From JBQTGK01 sp052400665 (GTDB lineage: Bacteria > Bacteroidota > Bacteroidia > Bacteroidales > Marinifilaceae), in NCBI GenBank assembly GCA_052400665.1, contig JBQTGK010000010.1: a stretch of DNA of 64,000 nt; one strand, 5' to 3'. Positions 36,446 to 44,075 of this stretch are shown here, piece by piece. A model generated the notes under the pieces. That model was not told where the DNA came from and ran no database searches. It saw only the letters and a list, made by a program, of their open reading frames with translations. The translations under genes and the position numbers were made by a program. The first letter of the stretch is position 1, and each line of letters opens with the position of its first letter.

Positions 36446-37378
36446 TTATGAGTTCTCCCATGTTAAACGGTGAACTGGTTTCAGGATTTCTTTAACATCT
36501 TCTAAAAGCTCTAAGTTAATAGGTTCGTTTGCCCATTTAATATTCTCCAAAATATTTTTTGGTTTTGCTGAACTTACTAAAGTAGTTGTAATATCAGGAT
36601 GAGCAATAGAAAACTGAATAGCTAATTTTTCAATTCTCTTTCCTTTACTTTCGCAAAAATCTGCAGCTTTTTTACAGGCATCTAATAATTCTTGTGGCGC
36701 TGGATGCCATGCTGGTGCACCTCGGTGAGATAATAATCCCATGCTTAATGGCGATGCATTAATTACTCCAACATTATTTTCTTTAAAAAATGGAACATAA
36801 TCCAACAAAGCATCATCGTTAATAGAATAGTGACAAAAGGAAAGAATTGAATCGACAACTCCTGGTCCCACCTGTTTAATTACTTTTTGTAATAAATCTA
36901 AAGGAAGTCCGGTAATACCAACATATCTAGCTTTTCCCTGCTCTACAATTTTCTGCAAAGTTGGAAGAGTTTCATTAATCACCTGATTAACATCACTAAA
37001 CTCAACATCATGAACATTTAAAATGTCCACATAATCAACATTCATTCTTGTTAAACTTTCGTCGATACTCTCCATTGTTCTTTTAGCCGAATAATCCCAG
37101 TGGTTTTCGTTATTAAGACCAAAACGCCCCACTTTAGTAGACAGGTAATAAGAAGAACGATCCATTGTTTTTAAAGCCTTTCCTAAGACAGTTTCAGCTT
37201 TTGTATATCCATAATATGGCGATACATCAATAAAATTCATTCCATTATCAACAGCAACGTGCACCGTTTTTACTGCTTCGCTCTGATCGATATCATGAAA
37301 CACACCACCCAATGAAGAAGCTCCAAAACTTAAAGTGGATAATTCCATGTCTGTTTTACCTAATTTTCTTTTTTCCAT
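36446..37378 (-). CDS. Aldo/keto reductase of the L-galactose dehydrogenase type, likely L-fucose dehydrogenase
   Basis: 310-residue AKR barrel. The catalytic tetrad is visible: Asp (FIDVSPYYG) with Tyr, Lys in STKVGRFG, and His in VDILNVHDVEF. The text is unusually close to plant L-galactose dehydrogenase, for example GITGLPLDLLQKV, SFCHYSINDDALLDYVP and SPLSMGLLSHRGAPAWHP. L-fucose is 6-deoxy-L-galactose, so oxidation of L-fucose at C1 to the lactone is a natural prediction. It is the first gene after the LacI regulator (60-bp gap with an operator). Confidence 0.92.
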   Translation of the reverse strand: MEKRKLGKTDMELSTLSFGASSLGGVFHDIDQSEAVKTVHVAVDNGMNFIDVSPYYGYTKAETVLGKALKTMDRSSYYLSTKVGRFGLNNENHWDYSAKRTMESIDESLTRMNVDYVDILNVHDVEFSDVNQVINETLPTLQKIVEQGKARYVGITGLPLDLLQKVIKQVGPGVVDSILSFCHYSINDDALLDYVPFFKENNVGVINASPLSMGLLSHRGAPAWHPAPQELLDACKKAADFCESKGKRIEKLAIQFSIAHPDITTTLVSSAKPKNILENIKWANEPINLELLEDVKEILKPVHRLTWENS

Positions 37379-37404
37379 TTTATTATAATTTGTAGTTTAT
37401 TTTA

Positions 37405-37428
37405 TGCATACGTGTGCACAAGTGTGCA
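37405..37428. promoter_or_regulatory. Putative LacI-family operators before the fucose operon (two overlapping)
   Basis: TGCATACGTGTGCA (37405-37418) and GCACAAGTGTGC (37416-37427) are near-perfect inverted repeats of the type GCACACGTGTGC, with one mismatched pair each, and they overlap by two bases. They lie 27 bp upstream of the reductase start. The same motif recurs at the LacI gene start. Confidence 0.6.
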
Positions 37429-37438
37429 AATTTTTTAT

Positions 37439-38449
37439 TTATGATGATTCTCTTTCAATTAAAGAGAAATCGAATACAGATGAATTGTTTTTAGTTGTTG
37501 AATTTTCCAATTTTATTCTGCTTAAAAGAATTCGAAAAGATGTTTCTGCTAAATCTTCTATGGGTTGTTCCAAAACTGATTGTGCTGGCTCCACCAGATC
37601 ACAAAATCGTTCATTAGAAATTGTTAGTAAGCCCAAATCCTGTGGAATATGGATTCCCATTTGTTTACACTCCTTTAAAATTCCTGCTGTCAGAATAAAC
37701 GAATCTACAAATAAAGCATCTGGTTTTTCCTCTTCATCCCATAGCTGCTTTAACAAAAAAGCTCCATCCTGCTCTTCAAATTCTTTTTTAATTTGTAAAC
37801 TTTTGTGAAAAGATAAACCTAATGCTGCCAATGTATCTTTGTATCCTTTATTTCTCTCACCAAATACATTTATTTCGGTATTTCCTGTTAAGTGAGCAAT
37901 TCTGGAAAACCCCTTATTTTTTAAGTACTTCACAGCTCTGGCAGCACCCTTATAGTTATTAACCTCTACTTTAGGAGCATTCACATCTTTACAATAACGA
38001 TCGAAAAACACCAATGGAATTCCATAATCCATTAATCGATTAAAATGTGCTCCTTCTTTTGTATTTATTGATATTGATGCAATAACACCACCTACTCTGT
38101 TTCGAATTAGAGTCTGTACAATTTCCTGTTCCAGTTCATAGCTTTCTTTGGTCTGAAAAATAGATACTGTAAAACCTTCCTTACTCGCATGATCGGTTAA
38201 TAAACTTACAAAACGAGCAAAAATCTCATGACTAATGTTAGGAATTATAATTGCTATGGTGTTTATGGTACGATTACGCAGATTTAGCGCATTTTGGTTT
38301 GGCTCATATCCCATTTTTTGTGCACAATCGAGAACCTGCTGTTTGGTAGTTTCACTAATTCTACTATCGCCACGTAATGCTCGCGATACAGTAGTATGGT
38401 GAACCTGAATTTTCTTCGCAATGTCTTTTATGGTTACTTTTGTCTTCAT
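37439..38449 (-). CDS. LacI-family transcriptional regulator of the fucose operon
   Basis: 337 residues from the ATG at 38449: MKTKVTIKDIAKKIQVHHTT begins the family's N-terminal helix-turn-helix (recognition helix TTVSRALRG) and the following hinge helix (YEPNQNALNLR). A periplasmic-binding-protein-like sensor domain follows (AIIIPNISHEIFARFVSLLT). A GTG at 38467 would extend the frame by six codons but lies inside a predicted operator, so I rejected it. It is transcribed toward the fucose genes and likely represses both itself and them; the inducer may be L-fucose or an intermediate. Confidence 0.92.
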   Translation of the reverse strand: MKTKVTIKDIAKKIQVHHTTVSRALRGDSRISETTKQQVLDCAQKMGYEPNQNALNLRNRTINTIAIIIPNISHEIFARFVSLLTDHASKEGFTVSIFQTKESYELEQEIVQTLIRNRVGGVIASISINTKEGAHFNRLMDYGIPLVFFDRYCKDVNAPKVEVNNYKGAARAVKYLKNKGFSRIAHLTGNTEINVFGERNKGYKDTLAALGLSFHKSLQIKKEFEEQDGAFLLKQLWDEEEKPDALFVDSFILTAGILKECKQMGIHIPQDLGLLTISNERFCDLVEPAQSVLEQPIEDLAETSFRILLSRIKLENSTTKNNSSVFDFSLIERESS

Positions 38450-38462
38450 ATCACATGATTTG

Positions 38463-38476
38463 TGCACACGTGAGCA
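38463..38476. promoter_or_regulatory. Putative LacI-family operator at the regulator's own start
   Basis: GCACACGTGAGC at 38464-38475 differs by one base from the palindrome GCACACGTGTGC and matches the operators before the fucose operon. Its position 14 bp before the regulator's ATG suggests autorepression. Confidence 0.6.
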
Positions 38477-38529
38477 AAAGTAGATCTTTTATTTGAAATA
38501 CCAAGAAAATTATTGGAAAAATAAAAAGG

Positions 38530-39093
38530 CTAAATCCATTTTATGAAATCGTTTGTACTGATAACACGAGCAAATTCGCCATGTAAACTGGCTAAAGCTG
38601 TATCATGAATTAGTTGTGCCGAAAACTTTTCACCCTTAACGCCAATTTTATCAAAAGTTGCCGTGGCATCGCCAATTAAATAAGTTTCATATCCAAAATT
38701 ACCCGCCATTCGTGTTGTTGTAGATATACAATGATCGGTGGTTAAGCCCACAATCACCAACTTTTTTATTCCATTACTATCCAGTTGTTCTTTTAAATCT
38801 GTACCAATAAATGCCGAATTTACATTCTTCTTTATAATAATCTCTCCAGCCCGCGGTTGGGTCAGTTCTAAAAATTCATTGCCTGAATTCTGAGGGTGTA
38901 AAGGAGATTCCTCAGTAGTTGAACAATGTTGAATATGATACAAAGGCCATTCATTCTCTCGCCAAATTTCCAGAATTTTTCCTGCATTCTCTTCTGCCTG
39001 CAAATTATTTCTTCCTCCACCCCAGTACGCAATATCATTAAATCCTTTTTGAAGGTCGATTAAAAGTAAGGCTGTATTCTCTGATATTTTCAT
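38530..39093 (-). CDS. Isochorismatase-family cysteine hydrolase in the thiamine operon
   Basis: 187-residue cysteine hydrolase. The triad is visible: Asp12 (LLLIDLQKGFND), Lys (IIIKKNVNSAF) and the nucleophile Cys in LTTDHCISTTTRMA. It belongs to the YcaC/nicotinamidase-like group that cleaves amides or related C-N bonds. Its start overlaps the tenA stop by four bases, so it is translationally coupled to the thiamine genes. A role in breaking down thiamine degradation products (for example a formyl- or amino-pyrimidine) is possible but inferred. It is last in the operon. Confidence 0.87.
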   Translation of the reverse strand: MKISENTALLLIDLQKGFNDIAYWGGGRNNLQAEENAGKILEIWRENEWPLYHIQHCSTTEESPLHPQNSGNEFLELTQPRAGEIIIKKNVNSAFIGTDLKEQLDSNGIKKLVIVGLTTDHCISTTTRMAGNFGYETYLIGDATATFDKIGVKGEKFSAQLIHDTALASLHGEFARVISTNDFIKWI

Positions 39094-39755
39094 GATTCCT
39101 GATTATTAAATAGCATTGATTCCTGAAATACATTTAATTCATGTTGTGTAGCTAAAACAAATGCTTCAATCATCTTATTTTTATTGCCTGAAAATACAGA
39201 ATTTCTCTCAACTATTTCAATAAATTGATTGGTGTAAAATTCATATTCTTCTCCCACATAGGTATCTATAAATTTTTGATATGGATTATGATCCACATTC
39301 TGTTCTGATATACTGCTTCCCACAGCAGCATAAATCCAAAAACAAGGTAGCAAAGCAGCACAGGCCACTTCATAAGTTGATTCTTGAGAATGCTTTAACA
39401 GAAAGTCAGAATAATCAGCGAAAGCTGGTGACTGATTATTAACCTCCTTCAATTTATAATAGGATAAATATTCTTCTCTTACTATTTGTTCAATCTCCAA
39501 ACCATCTGTTTGTAATTTTTTAAAAAAAGATTTATCCTCATTTGTGATTGCCAGATGACATAAATTTCCAAGAGCTTCGGCATCTTTTTTCAGATACAAA
39601 ACATCCTGAGTTAAATAGTGAGCAAAACAAGCCTGAGACAAAGTTCCTGCCGCCAGTTCGGAAACAAAAGGGCAGGAAGTTATTTGCTTACAAATGGGAT
39701 TTGCAAATTCCCAAATTTCTTGTGTAAAAGGCCCTGCAGCTTTCATTGTTTCCAA
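39090..39755 (-). CDS. tenA: TenA family aminopyrimidine aminohydrolase/thiaminase II (copy 2)
   Basis: 221-residue all-helical TenA protein, which releases HMP from thiamine breakdown products. The active-site Asp is in YLTQDVLYL, the nucleophile Cys in AALLPCFWIYAAVG, and the late Glu in MIEAFVLATQHELNVF, so it is of the TenA_C (cysteine) class. The usual FWDxAY ending is replaced by FQESM. It overlaps thiD by 13 bases. A second TenA gene precedes thiD in the same operon; the two are divergent in sequence and may prefer different substrates. Confidence 0.92.
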   Translation of the reverse strand: METMKAAGPFTQEIWEFANPICKQITSCPFVSELAAGTLSQACFAHYLTQDVLYLKKDAEALGNLCHLAITNEDKSFFKKLQTDGLEIEQIVREEYLSYYKLKEVNNQSPAFADYSDFLLKHSQESTYEVACAALLPCFWIYAAVGSSISEQNVDHNPYQKFIDTYVGEEYEFYTNQFIEIVERNSVFSGNKNKMIEAFVLATQHELNVFQESMLFNNQES

Positions 39756-40555
39756 TATTTATAAAAATGATTTACAGGTCCGTGGCCATCTCCAATTTTA
39801 AAATTGGCACCAGCCAAAATCGCTTTATCAATATATTTTTTTGCTAAACCAGCTGATGATTTTAAATCGAATCCCCTGGCCAAAAATGCAGCAAATGCCG
39901 ATGACATTGTACAACCTGTTCCATGTGTATTTTGCGTATCTAATCTCTGCGATGCCATTTCCATAATTTCTTTATCCTCAAAACTATAAAAAATATCAAT
40001 CAATTTTTCCTCGCTTAAATGCCCTGCTTTTAATAATACCGAAACACAAAATAAATCTGCTAATTCTTTAGCACAGGAAAACAATTCCGATTGATGCTCA
40101 ATTTTTCTTCCCAATAGAATTTCTGCTTCAGGAATATTAGGTGTAAGCACACGAACTCTGGGAATTAATACTTCTTTAAGCGTATCAATTGCATCGGTTT
40201 GAAGCAATACATCACCCGAAGTTGCAACCATAACCGGATCGAGCACTATATTTTTGATTTCATATTTATCTAAAGCTCTGCAAACCGCATAAATTGTTTC
40301 TGAAGAATGTAACATGCCAATCTTTATGGCATCGGCACCAATATCGGAAAGTACCGATTCAATTTGTTCCTGCAAAATATTATTGGGAACAGGATGCACA
40401 TTTGTCACGCCCAAAGTATTTTGAACTGTAATGGCTGTAATTGCTGTACTCGCATAACATTCACATGCCGAAATGGCTTTTATATCGGCCTGAATCCCTG
40501 CTCCTCCACCCGAGTCACTTCCTGCGATAGTTAACACCCTATTGTACTTCTTCAT
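39743..40555 (-). CDS. thiD: Hydroxymethylpyrimidine/phosphomethylpyrimidine kinase
   Basis: Two-step phosphorylation of HMP to HMP-PP for thiamine synthesis or salvage. The ribokinase-like fold shows the N-terminal VLTIAGSDSGGGAGIQADIK (substrate loop) and the C-terminal NTHGTGCTMSSAFAAFLARG (anion hole with catalytic Cys/Asp region). The length of 270 residues is typical for the single-domain enzyme; no ThiE or TenA fusion is present. It overlaps both TenA genes (17 bases before, 13 after), so the three are translated as a block. Confidence 0.97.
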   Translation of the reverse strand: MKKYNRVLTIAGSDSGGGAGIQADIKAISACECYASTAITAITVQNTLGVTNVHPVPNNILQEQIESVLSDIGADAIKIGMLHSSETIYAVCRALDKYEIKNIVLDPVMVATSGDVLLQTDAIDTLKEVLIPRVRVLTPNIPEAEILLGRKIEHQSELFSCAKELADLFCVSVLLKAGHLSEEKLIDIFYSFEDKEIMEMASQRLDTQNTHGTGCTMSSAFAAFLARGFDLKSSAGLAKKYIDKAILAGANFKIGDGHGPVNHFYKYWKQ

Positions 40556-41219
40556 TGTATTCTAATTTTGAATTCACACTCCATTCCTCTCTTTTATAAG
40601 CACTATCCCAAAACATCCATTCCATTTTCGATGCCAGCACAAAAGAGTCTATCATTTTATTCTGCACAACTGGTGTAGCTTGGCCTGCTAATTCATTACA
40701 GATATTAATTGCACAATGAACGGCCTGATTAAATTCTTCGCTTCCATAAGTATTAATCCAGTTTTGATAAGGATTCTCTTGTGAAAATTGATGCGCGAGA
40801 ATATAATCCCCAACTTGTTTATAAATCCAGAAACATGGCAATATTGCTGCTACCGCCTCCTCAATAGGTGCTGTAGCTAATTGTTTGTGAATAAAACAAG
40901 TATACAATAAACAAGAAGGAGAAGCCTCAACAACACTTTCTAAATTATTTACATAAGACCGATGAAGAGCCTGTTCCACCGCCACAGTATCTTTAGCAAA
41001 ATTTAAAAATGATTCACGATGTTCGGCTTTTTCTAATTTACAGGCAATACCTGCTAACACTTTCCCAAATTCGGCCAAATACAAAGAATCTTGTTTTAAA
41101 TAGAATTTGAATGTTTCCTGATTCAAACTACCATCAATTAATTCCTTTAAAAAAGGCAAATCTAAAATTTGAACATAAATCTCATTAATCGATGCCCATG
41201 CTTTCGTACTCCAATTCAT
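40539..41219 (-). CDS. tenA: TenA family aminopyrimidine aminohydrolase/thiaminase II (copy 1)
   Basis: 226 residues. Family residues are intact: Asp in YLKQDSLYLAEF, Cys in AILPCFWIYKQVG, and Glu in MIDSFVLASKMEWMFWDSAY. This copy keeps the standard C-terminal FWD-x-AY pattern and looks like the more canonical of the two TenA proteins in this operon. It overlaps thiE by four bases and thiD by 17. Its role would be salvage of the pyrimidine moiety from damaged thiamine. Confidence 0.93.
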   Translation of the reverse strand: MNWSTKAWASINEIYVQILDLPFLKELIDGSLNQETFKFYLKQDSLYLAEFGKVLAGIACKLEKAEHRESFLNFAKDTVAVEQALHRSYVNNLESVVEASPSCLLYTCFIHKQLATAPIEEAVAAILPCFWIYKQVGDYILAHQFSQENPYQNWINTYGSEEFNQAVHCAINICNELAGQATPVVQNKMIDSFVLASKMEWMFWDSAYKREEWSVNSKLEYNEEVQ

Positions 41220-41842
41220 TTTTCTATTTCCTTTAATAATTTACTAGCTGCAACTTGAGGATTATTACTGGAAATAACAGCAGAAACAACGGCAATACCA
41301 TCGGCACCAGCTTTACATACAGCATTTGCATTTTGCTGGTTAATTCCTCCAATTGCCACCATCGGATGTCTTGAAAAGGATGCAATTTCTTTTACGCCTT
41401 CCAACTCCAATGGCATTGCAATATCACTTTTTGTTTGAGTAGAAAAAACCGGAGATAAACCAATATAATCAACATCTAAATTATTGGCTTCTTTTGCCTG
41501 TTCAATATTCTCAACCGACAAACCAATTATTTTATCAGTCCCTAAAATATTACGAGCCTGTTCATAAGGCAAATCGCTTTGCCCAATATGTAAACCATCT
41601 GCATTAACAGCCAAAGCAATATCTAACCTGTCGTTTATAATTAAAGGTACTTTATATGACATCAGAATTTTCTTGATACGAAGTGCTAAATCATAAAAAT
41701 CCCTTGTACTTGACTCTTTATCGCGAATTTGAACCATACTAACACCACCTTTCACGGCAGCCTCAACAATTTCTTCAAGTGGTTTGCCCTTAGCCAGTAC
41801 TTTATCTGTTACCAGATATAATTTTAAATCTTCCTTTATCAT
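41216..41842 (-). CDS. thiE: Thiamine-phosphate synthase
   Basis: Joins HMP-PP and thiazole phosphate to give thiamine phosphate. The 208-residue TIM barrel has the expected motifs: LYLVTDKVLAKGKPLEEIVE, the VQIRDKESSTRDFYDLA phosphate region, IINDRLDIALAVNADGLHIG, and the C-terminal AIGGINQQNANAVCKAGADG. It is a stand-alone enzyme. Four-base overlaps link it to thiM upstream and tenA downstream. Confidence 0.97.
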   Translation of the reverse strand: MIKEDLKLYLVTDKVLAKGKPLEEIVEAAVKGGVSMVQIRDKESSTRDFYDLALRIKKILMSYKVPLIINDRLDIALAVNADGLHIGQSDLPYEQARNILGTDKIIGLSVENIEQAKEANNLDVDYIGLSPVFSTQTKSDIAMPLELEGVKEIASFSRHPMVAIGGINQQNANAVCKAGADGIAVVSAVISSNNPQVAASKLLKEIEK

Positions 41843-42639
41843 GATAATTTACAAATTGCCTGTTCAATTTCCACTGCCGATAAATTATAAAGGCAATCCA
41901 AAAAATGCATTTGCATGCTCCCTGGACCATCTGATTTAGCCGTTGCTAATTCTCCGGCAATTCCCATAAGCAGCATGGCATTGGTAGCTGCCTGAAGCGA
42001 ATTTTTATTGCACGCTGCAAATGCACCTATAACAGCTGTGGCCGTGCATCCCATACCTGTAACTTTCTCCATCATAGATGTACCAAACTCAACCGATTCA
42101 AGTTTGTCACCATCGGTTATGTAATCTACCTCGCCACTAACAACAATCACACATTTAAGTTTTTTTGCCAAAAGCCTAGCCGAATCGATAGCAGAGCTTG
42201 TTGATGCAGTACTATCGACTCCTTTTGTGCACATTTCCTGATTTACCAAAGCCATAATTTCCGAGGCATTTCCTCTTATGATATTTGGACTGCAGATTTT
42301 TATTAGTTTATGTGCCGATTCGGTTCGATAAGGAGTTGCTCCTACTCCCACAGGATCAAAGACAATCGGAATGTTTCTTTCGCGAGCTTTTAGACCGGCT
42401 ATAATCATTGCCTCAAACCAATTTTTCGATAAAGTTCCCATATTTAACACCAAAGACGAAGCAATTGCAGCCATATCCTCTACTTCGTTTATAGCATGCG
42501 CCATTACGGGCGAAGCTCCTATTGACAAAAGTGCATTTGCCGTATTATTCATCACAACATAATTGGTGATATTATGCACTAATGGAGAGTTTTCTCTAAT
42601 TCGTTTCAGATTATCAATAATTTCTTTTGGATTTTTCAT
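41839..42639 (-). CDS. thiM: Hydroxyethylthiazole kinase
   Basis: Phosphorylates the thiazole alcohol for salvage. Characteristic blocks are SPLVHNITNYVVMNNTANAL, GASPVMAHAINEVEDMA, VFDPVGVGATPYR and the C-terminal TGMGCTATAVIGAFAA with the catalytic cysteine. The length of 266 residues is standard. Its presence with tenA and thiD, and the absence of thiC/thiG/thiH in this operon, defines the locus as salvage rather than de novo synthesis. It starts six bases after the methyltransferase stop. Confidence 0.97.
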   Translation of the reverse strand: MKNPKEIIDNLKRIRENSPLVHNITNYVVMNNTANALLSIGASPVMAHAINEVEDMAAIASSLVLNMGTLSKNWFEAMIIAGLKARERNIPIVFDPVGVGATPYRTESAHKLIKICSPNIIRGNASEIMALVNQEMCTKGVDSTASTSSAIDSARLLAKKLKCVIVVSGEVDYITDGDKLESVEFGTSMMEKVTGMGCTATAVIGAFAACNKNSLQAATNAMLLMGIAGELATAKSDGPGSMQMHFLDCLYNLSAVEIEQAICKLS

Positions 42640-42645
42640 TTTTCC

Positions 42646-43347
42646 TTAGTTTTTAGTGGCACAAATTGCTACATAATCTCCACAATCGTATCCTTCAATA
42701 GGTTCTTCGGCAAGAGCATTAGAATACAAAGGATGTTTGGTTAAGGTTTGTGCAAATTGCAGATTCTTAAAATTTGCATTTTTTATCATTTTTATCTTCT
42801 CAGCAGTAGTTCTCCAATTGGCAACTTTTACCAAGTCAATAGGGTAAGGATCTCTTGGCTGAACACCTCCCAGCAATTCATGATCCCAGCTCCCTACAGC
42901 TTTAGCCAGATTATACAAAACACCATAAGAACTCTCTTTAGGCACATCTATTACAACAAGTTTTCCTCCCAGACGCAGTGCTTCATAGGCTTTGTTGAGT
43001 GCTTTCTGCAAATCGGTAATATAACTTGGTGTGCCATTAAAAAGAATGGTATCATAATTCTCTTTCTCCAATTCCATTTCTTCAGCTGTCGTAATACTTA
43101 CCTTCAAGCCTCTTTTGCGGGCTATTGCTGCCATTTCTTTGGAAGGCTCAATTCCATTTTTTACCAAAATACCAAACTCCTTTTTCAATATGTTTTCAAA
43201 TAAACCACTTCCGCAGCCCACCGAAAAAACCTCTCCAGCATCTTTTAAAAAGTGAGCTACCAATTTTACTTCGGAGTACAAAACGTTTTCGTTTTCGAGA
43301 AACCATGCATCATAGTCCGATGCATATTCATTAAATTTAGAACTCAT
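42646..43347 (-). CDS. Class I SAM-dependent methyltransferase heading the thiamine operon
   Basis: About 233 residues from the ATG at 43347 (MSSKFNEYASDYDAWF); the frame's earlier Met at 43365 lacks family support. Motif I is VFSVGCGSGLFENILKKEF, the acidic loop is NGIEPSKEMAAIA, and motif II is YDTILFNGTPSYI. It is the first gene after the TPP riboswitch and lies six bases before thiM, so its expression follows thiamine status. A methylation step is not part of known thiamine salvage, so it may act on a thiamine analogue or breakdown product; this is inference. Confidence 0.87.
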   Translation of the reverse strand: MSSKFNEYASDYDAWFLENENVLYSEVKLVAHFLKDAGEVFSVGCGSGLFENILKKEFGILVKNGIEPSKEMAAIARKRGLKVSITTAEEMELEKENYDTILFNGTPSYITDLQKALNKAYEALRLGGKLVVIDVPKESSYGVLYNLAKAVGSWDHELLGGVQPRDPYPIDLVKVANWRTTAEKIKMIKNANFKNLQFAQTLTKHPLYSNALAEEPIEGYDCGDYVAICATKN

Positions 43348-43407
43348 TTTATCGATTTTATACAATTAATTATTTACTAATTATCTGCACACCAAACGAT
43401 TCTAAAC

Positions 43408-43440
43408 AAAAAAAACCGTTTCGTACATAACGAAACGGTT
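43408..43440 (-). terminator. Attenuator terminator downstream of the TPP riboswitch
   Basis: An 11-bp perfect stem (AACCGTTTCGT and ACGAAACGGTT) with a five-base loop, followed on the minus strand by eight T. It lies about 40 bp after the riboswitch and about 60 bp before the first gene, the expected place for a thiamine-controlled transcription stop. Confidence 0.9.
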
Positions 43441-43475
43441 CAATCTATATAAAAACTAAAGTTATATTTCAGATG

Positions 43476-43560
43476 AGTCGTTTCCCTACGCTACTATTAT
43501 GCAGATCAGGTTAAAGGGTAAAATCTCAGCCTGAGTATAATCTCAAGCACCCCTAACGGT
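43476..43560 (-). promoter_or_regulatory. TPP (thiamine pyrophosphate) riboswitch
   Basis: Read on the minus strand, the conserved THI-box elements appear in order: GGGGTGC (43547-43553), CTGAGA, ACCC, ACCTGATCTG, and CGTAGGGAAACG (P1 closing strand near 43479-43490). CCGTT at the 5' end pairs with AAACG at the 3' end. With TPP bound, the attenuator hairpin downstream should form and reduce expression of the thiamine salvage genes. Confidence 0.96.
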
Positions 43561-43564
43561 AAAA

Positions 43565-43597
43565 CAAAGGTATAATTATTTTACAAAATAGTTCAAA
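43565..43597 (-). promoter_or_regulatory. Bacteroidota-type promoter of the thiamine operon
   Basis: On the minus strand: TTTG (43597-43594), 21 bases, TACCTTTG (43572-43565), a full TAnnTTTG match. Transcription should start near 43558, exactly at the 5' edge of the TPP riboswitch. The spacing equals that of the polyol promoter. Confidence 0.75.
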
Positions 43598-43601
43598 TCA
43601 A

Positions 43602-43937
43602 TTAATAATATCCATGAAGAAAATACTTTGCCGGATCTTTCCAGATTTCGTTTCTATATTTAGCATTTTCATGAATTGCTGCAGTTACATGCAAATCAAC
43701 ACCAATTATTTCCTGTCCTATAGTAAACGATTCTCTCTTATATTTTAAATCACCTAAACGAATTTGTTTTTCACTATTAAGTGATTCAAACAAGAATAAA
43801 TCAGGTTTTTCCTGATTGAATGGAGCATTCTCTTTTTTAAATTCTTCCCACAATTTAAAATAATCGCCTTTTTTTTGCTGAGCAAACAAAGAAGAAGTAA
43901 TAATCAACAATATTAAAACACTAAATATCTGTTTCAT
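43602..43937 (-). CDS. Small exported hypothetical protein
   Basis: 111 residues with a clear signal peptide (MKQIFSVLILLIITSSLFAQ) and a mature part of about 90 residues without recognised domains. It is rich in charged and aromatic residues (GDYFKLWEEFKKEN, NEIWKDPAKYFLHGYY). It ends only about 5 bp before the promoter of the thiamine operon on the same strand, but the separate promoter and riboswitch suggest it is not controlled by thiamine. I do not recognise a family. Confidence 0.7.
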   Translation of the reverse strand: MKQIFSVLILLIITSSLFAQQKKGDYFKLWEEFKKENAPFNQEKPDLFLFESLNSEKQIRLGDLKYKRESFTIGQEIIGVDLHVTAAIHENAKYRNEIWKDPAKYFLHGYY

Positions 43938-44075
43938 AATATTCTGAATACATAAAACAATTAACTCTCAAGTTAATAAACATATTTACAAGCTAAATGT
44001 AAATTAACTTTTTTTATCAACAAAAATAAAACAAAGCACATTTACTTTAACTTTGCAGATTCACACAATAAAATC

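Noticed and set aside
38450..38467. GTG start of the LacI regulator at 38467
   Set aside because: The codon is inside a predicted operator, and the family start MKxKVTIKDIA lies at the ATG 38449.
42748..43334. Plus-strand open frames opposite the thiamine operon methyltransferase
   Set aside because: Aromatic-rich shadow frames of a well-supported gene, without start signals or family features.
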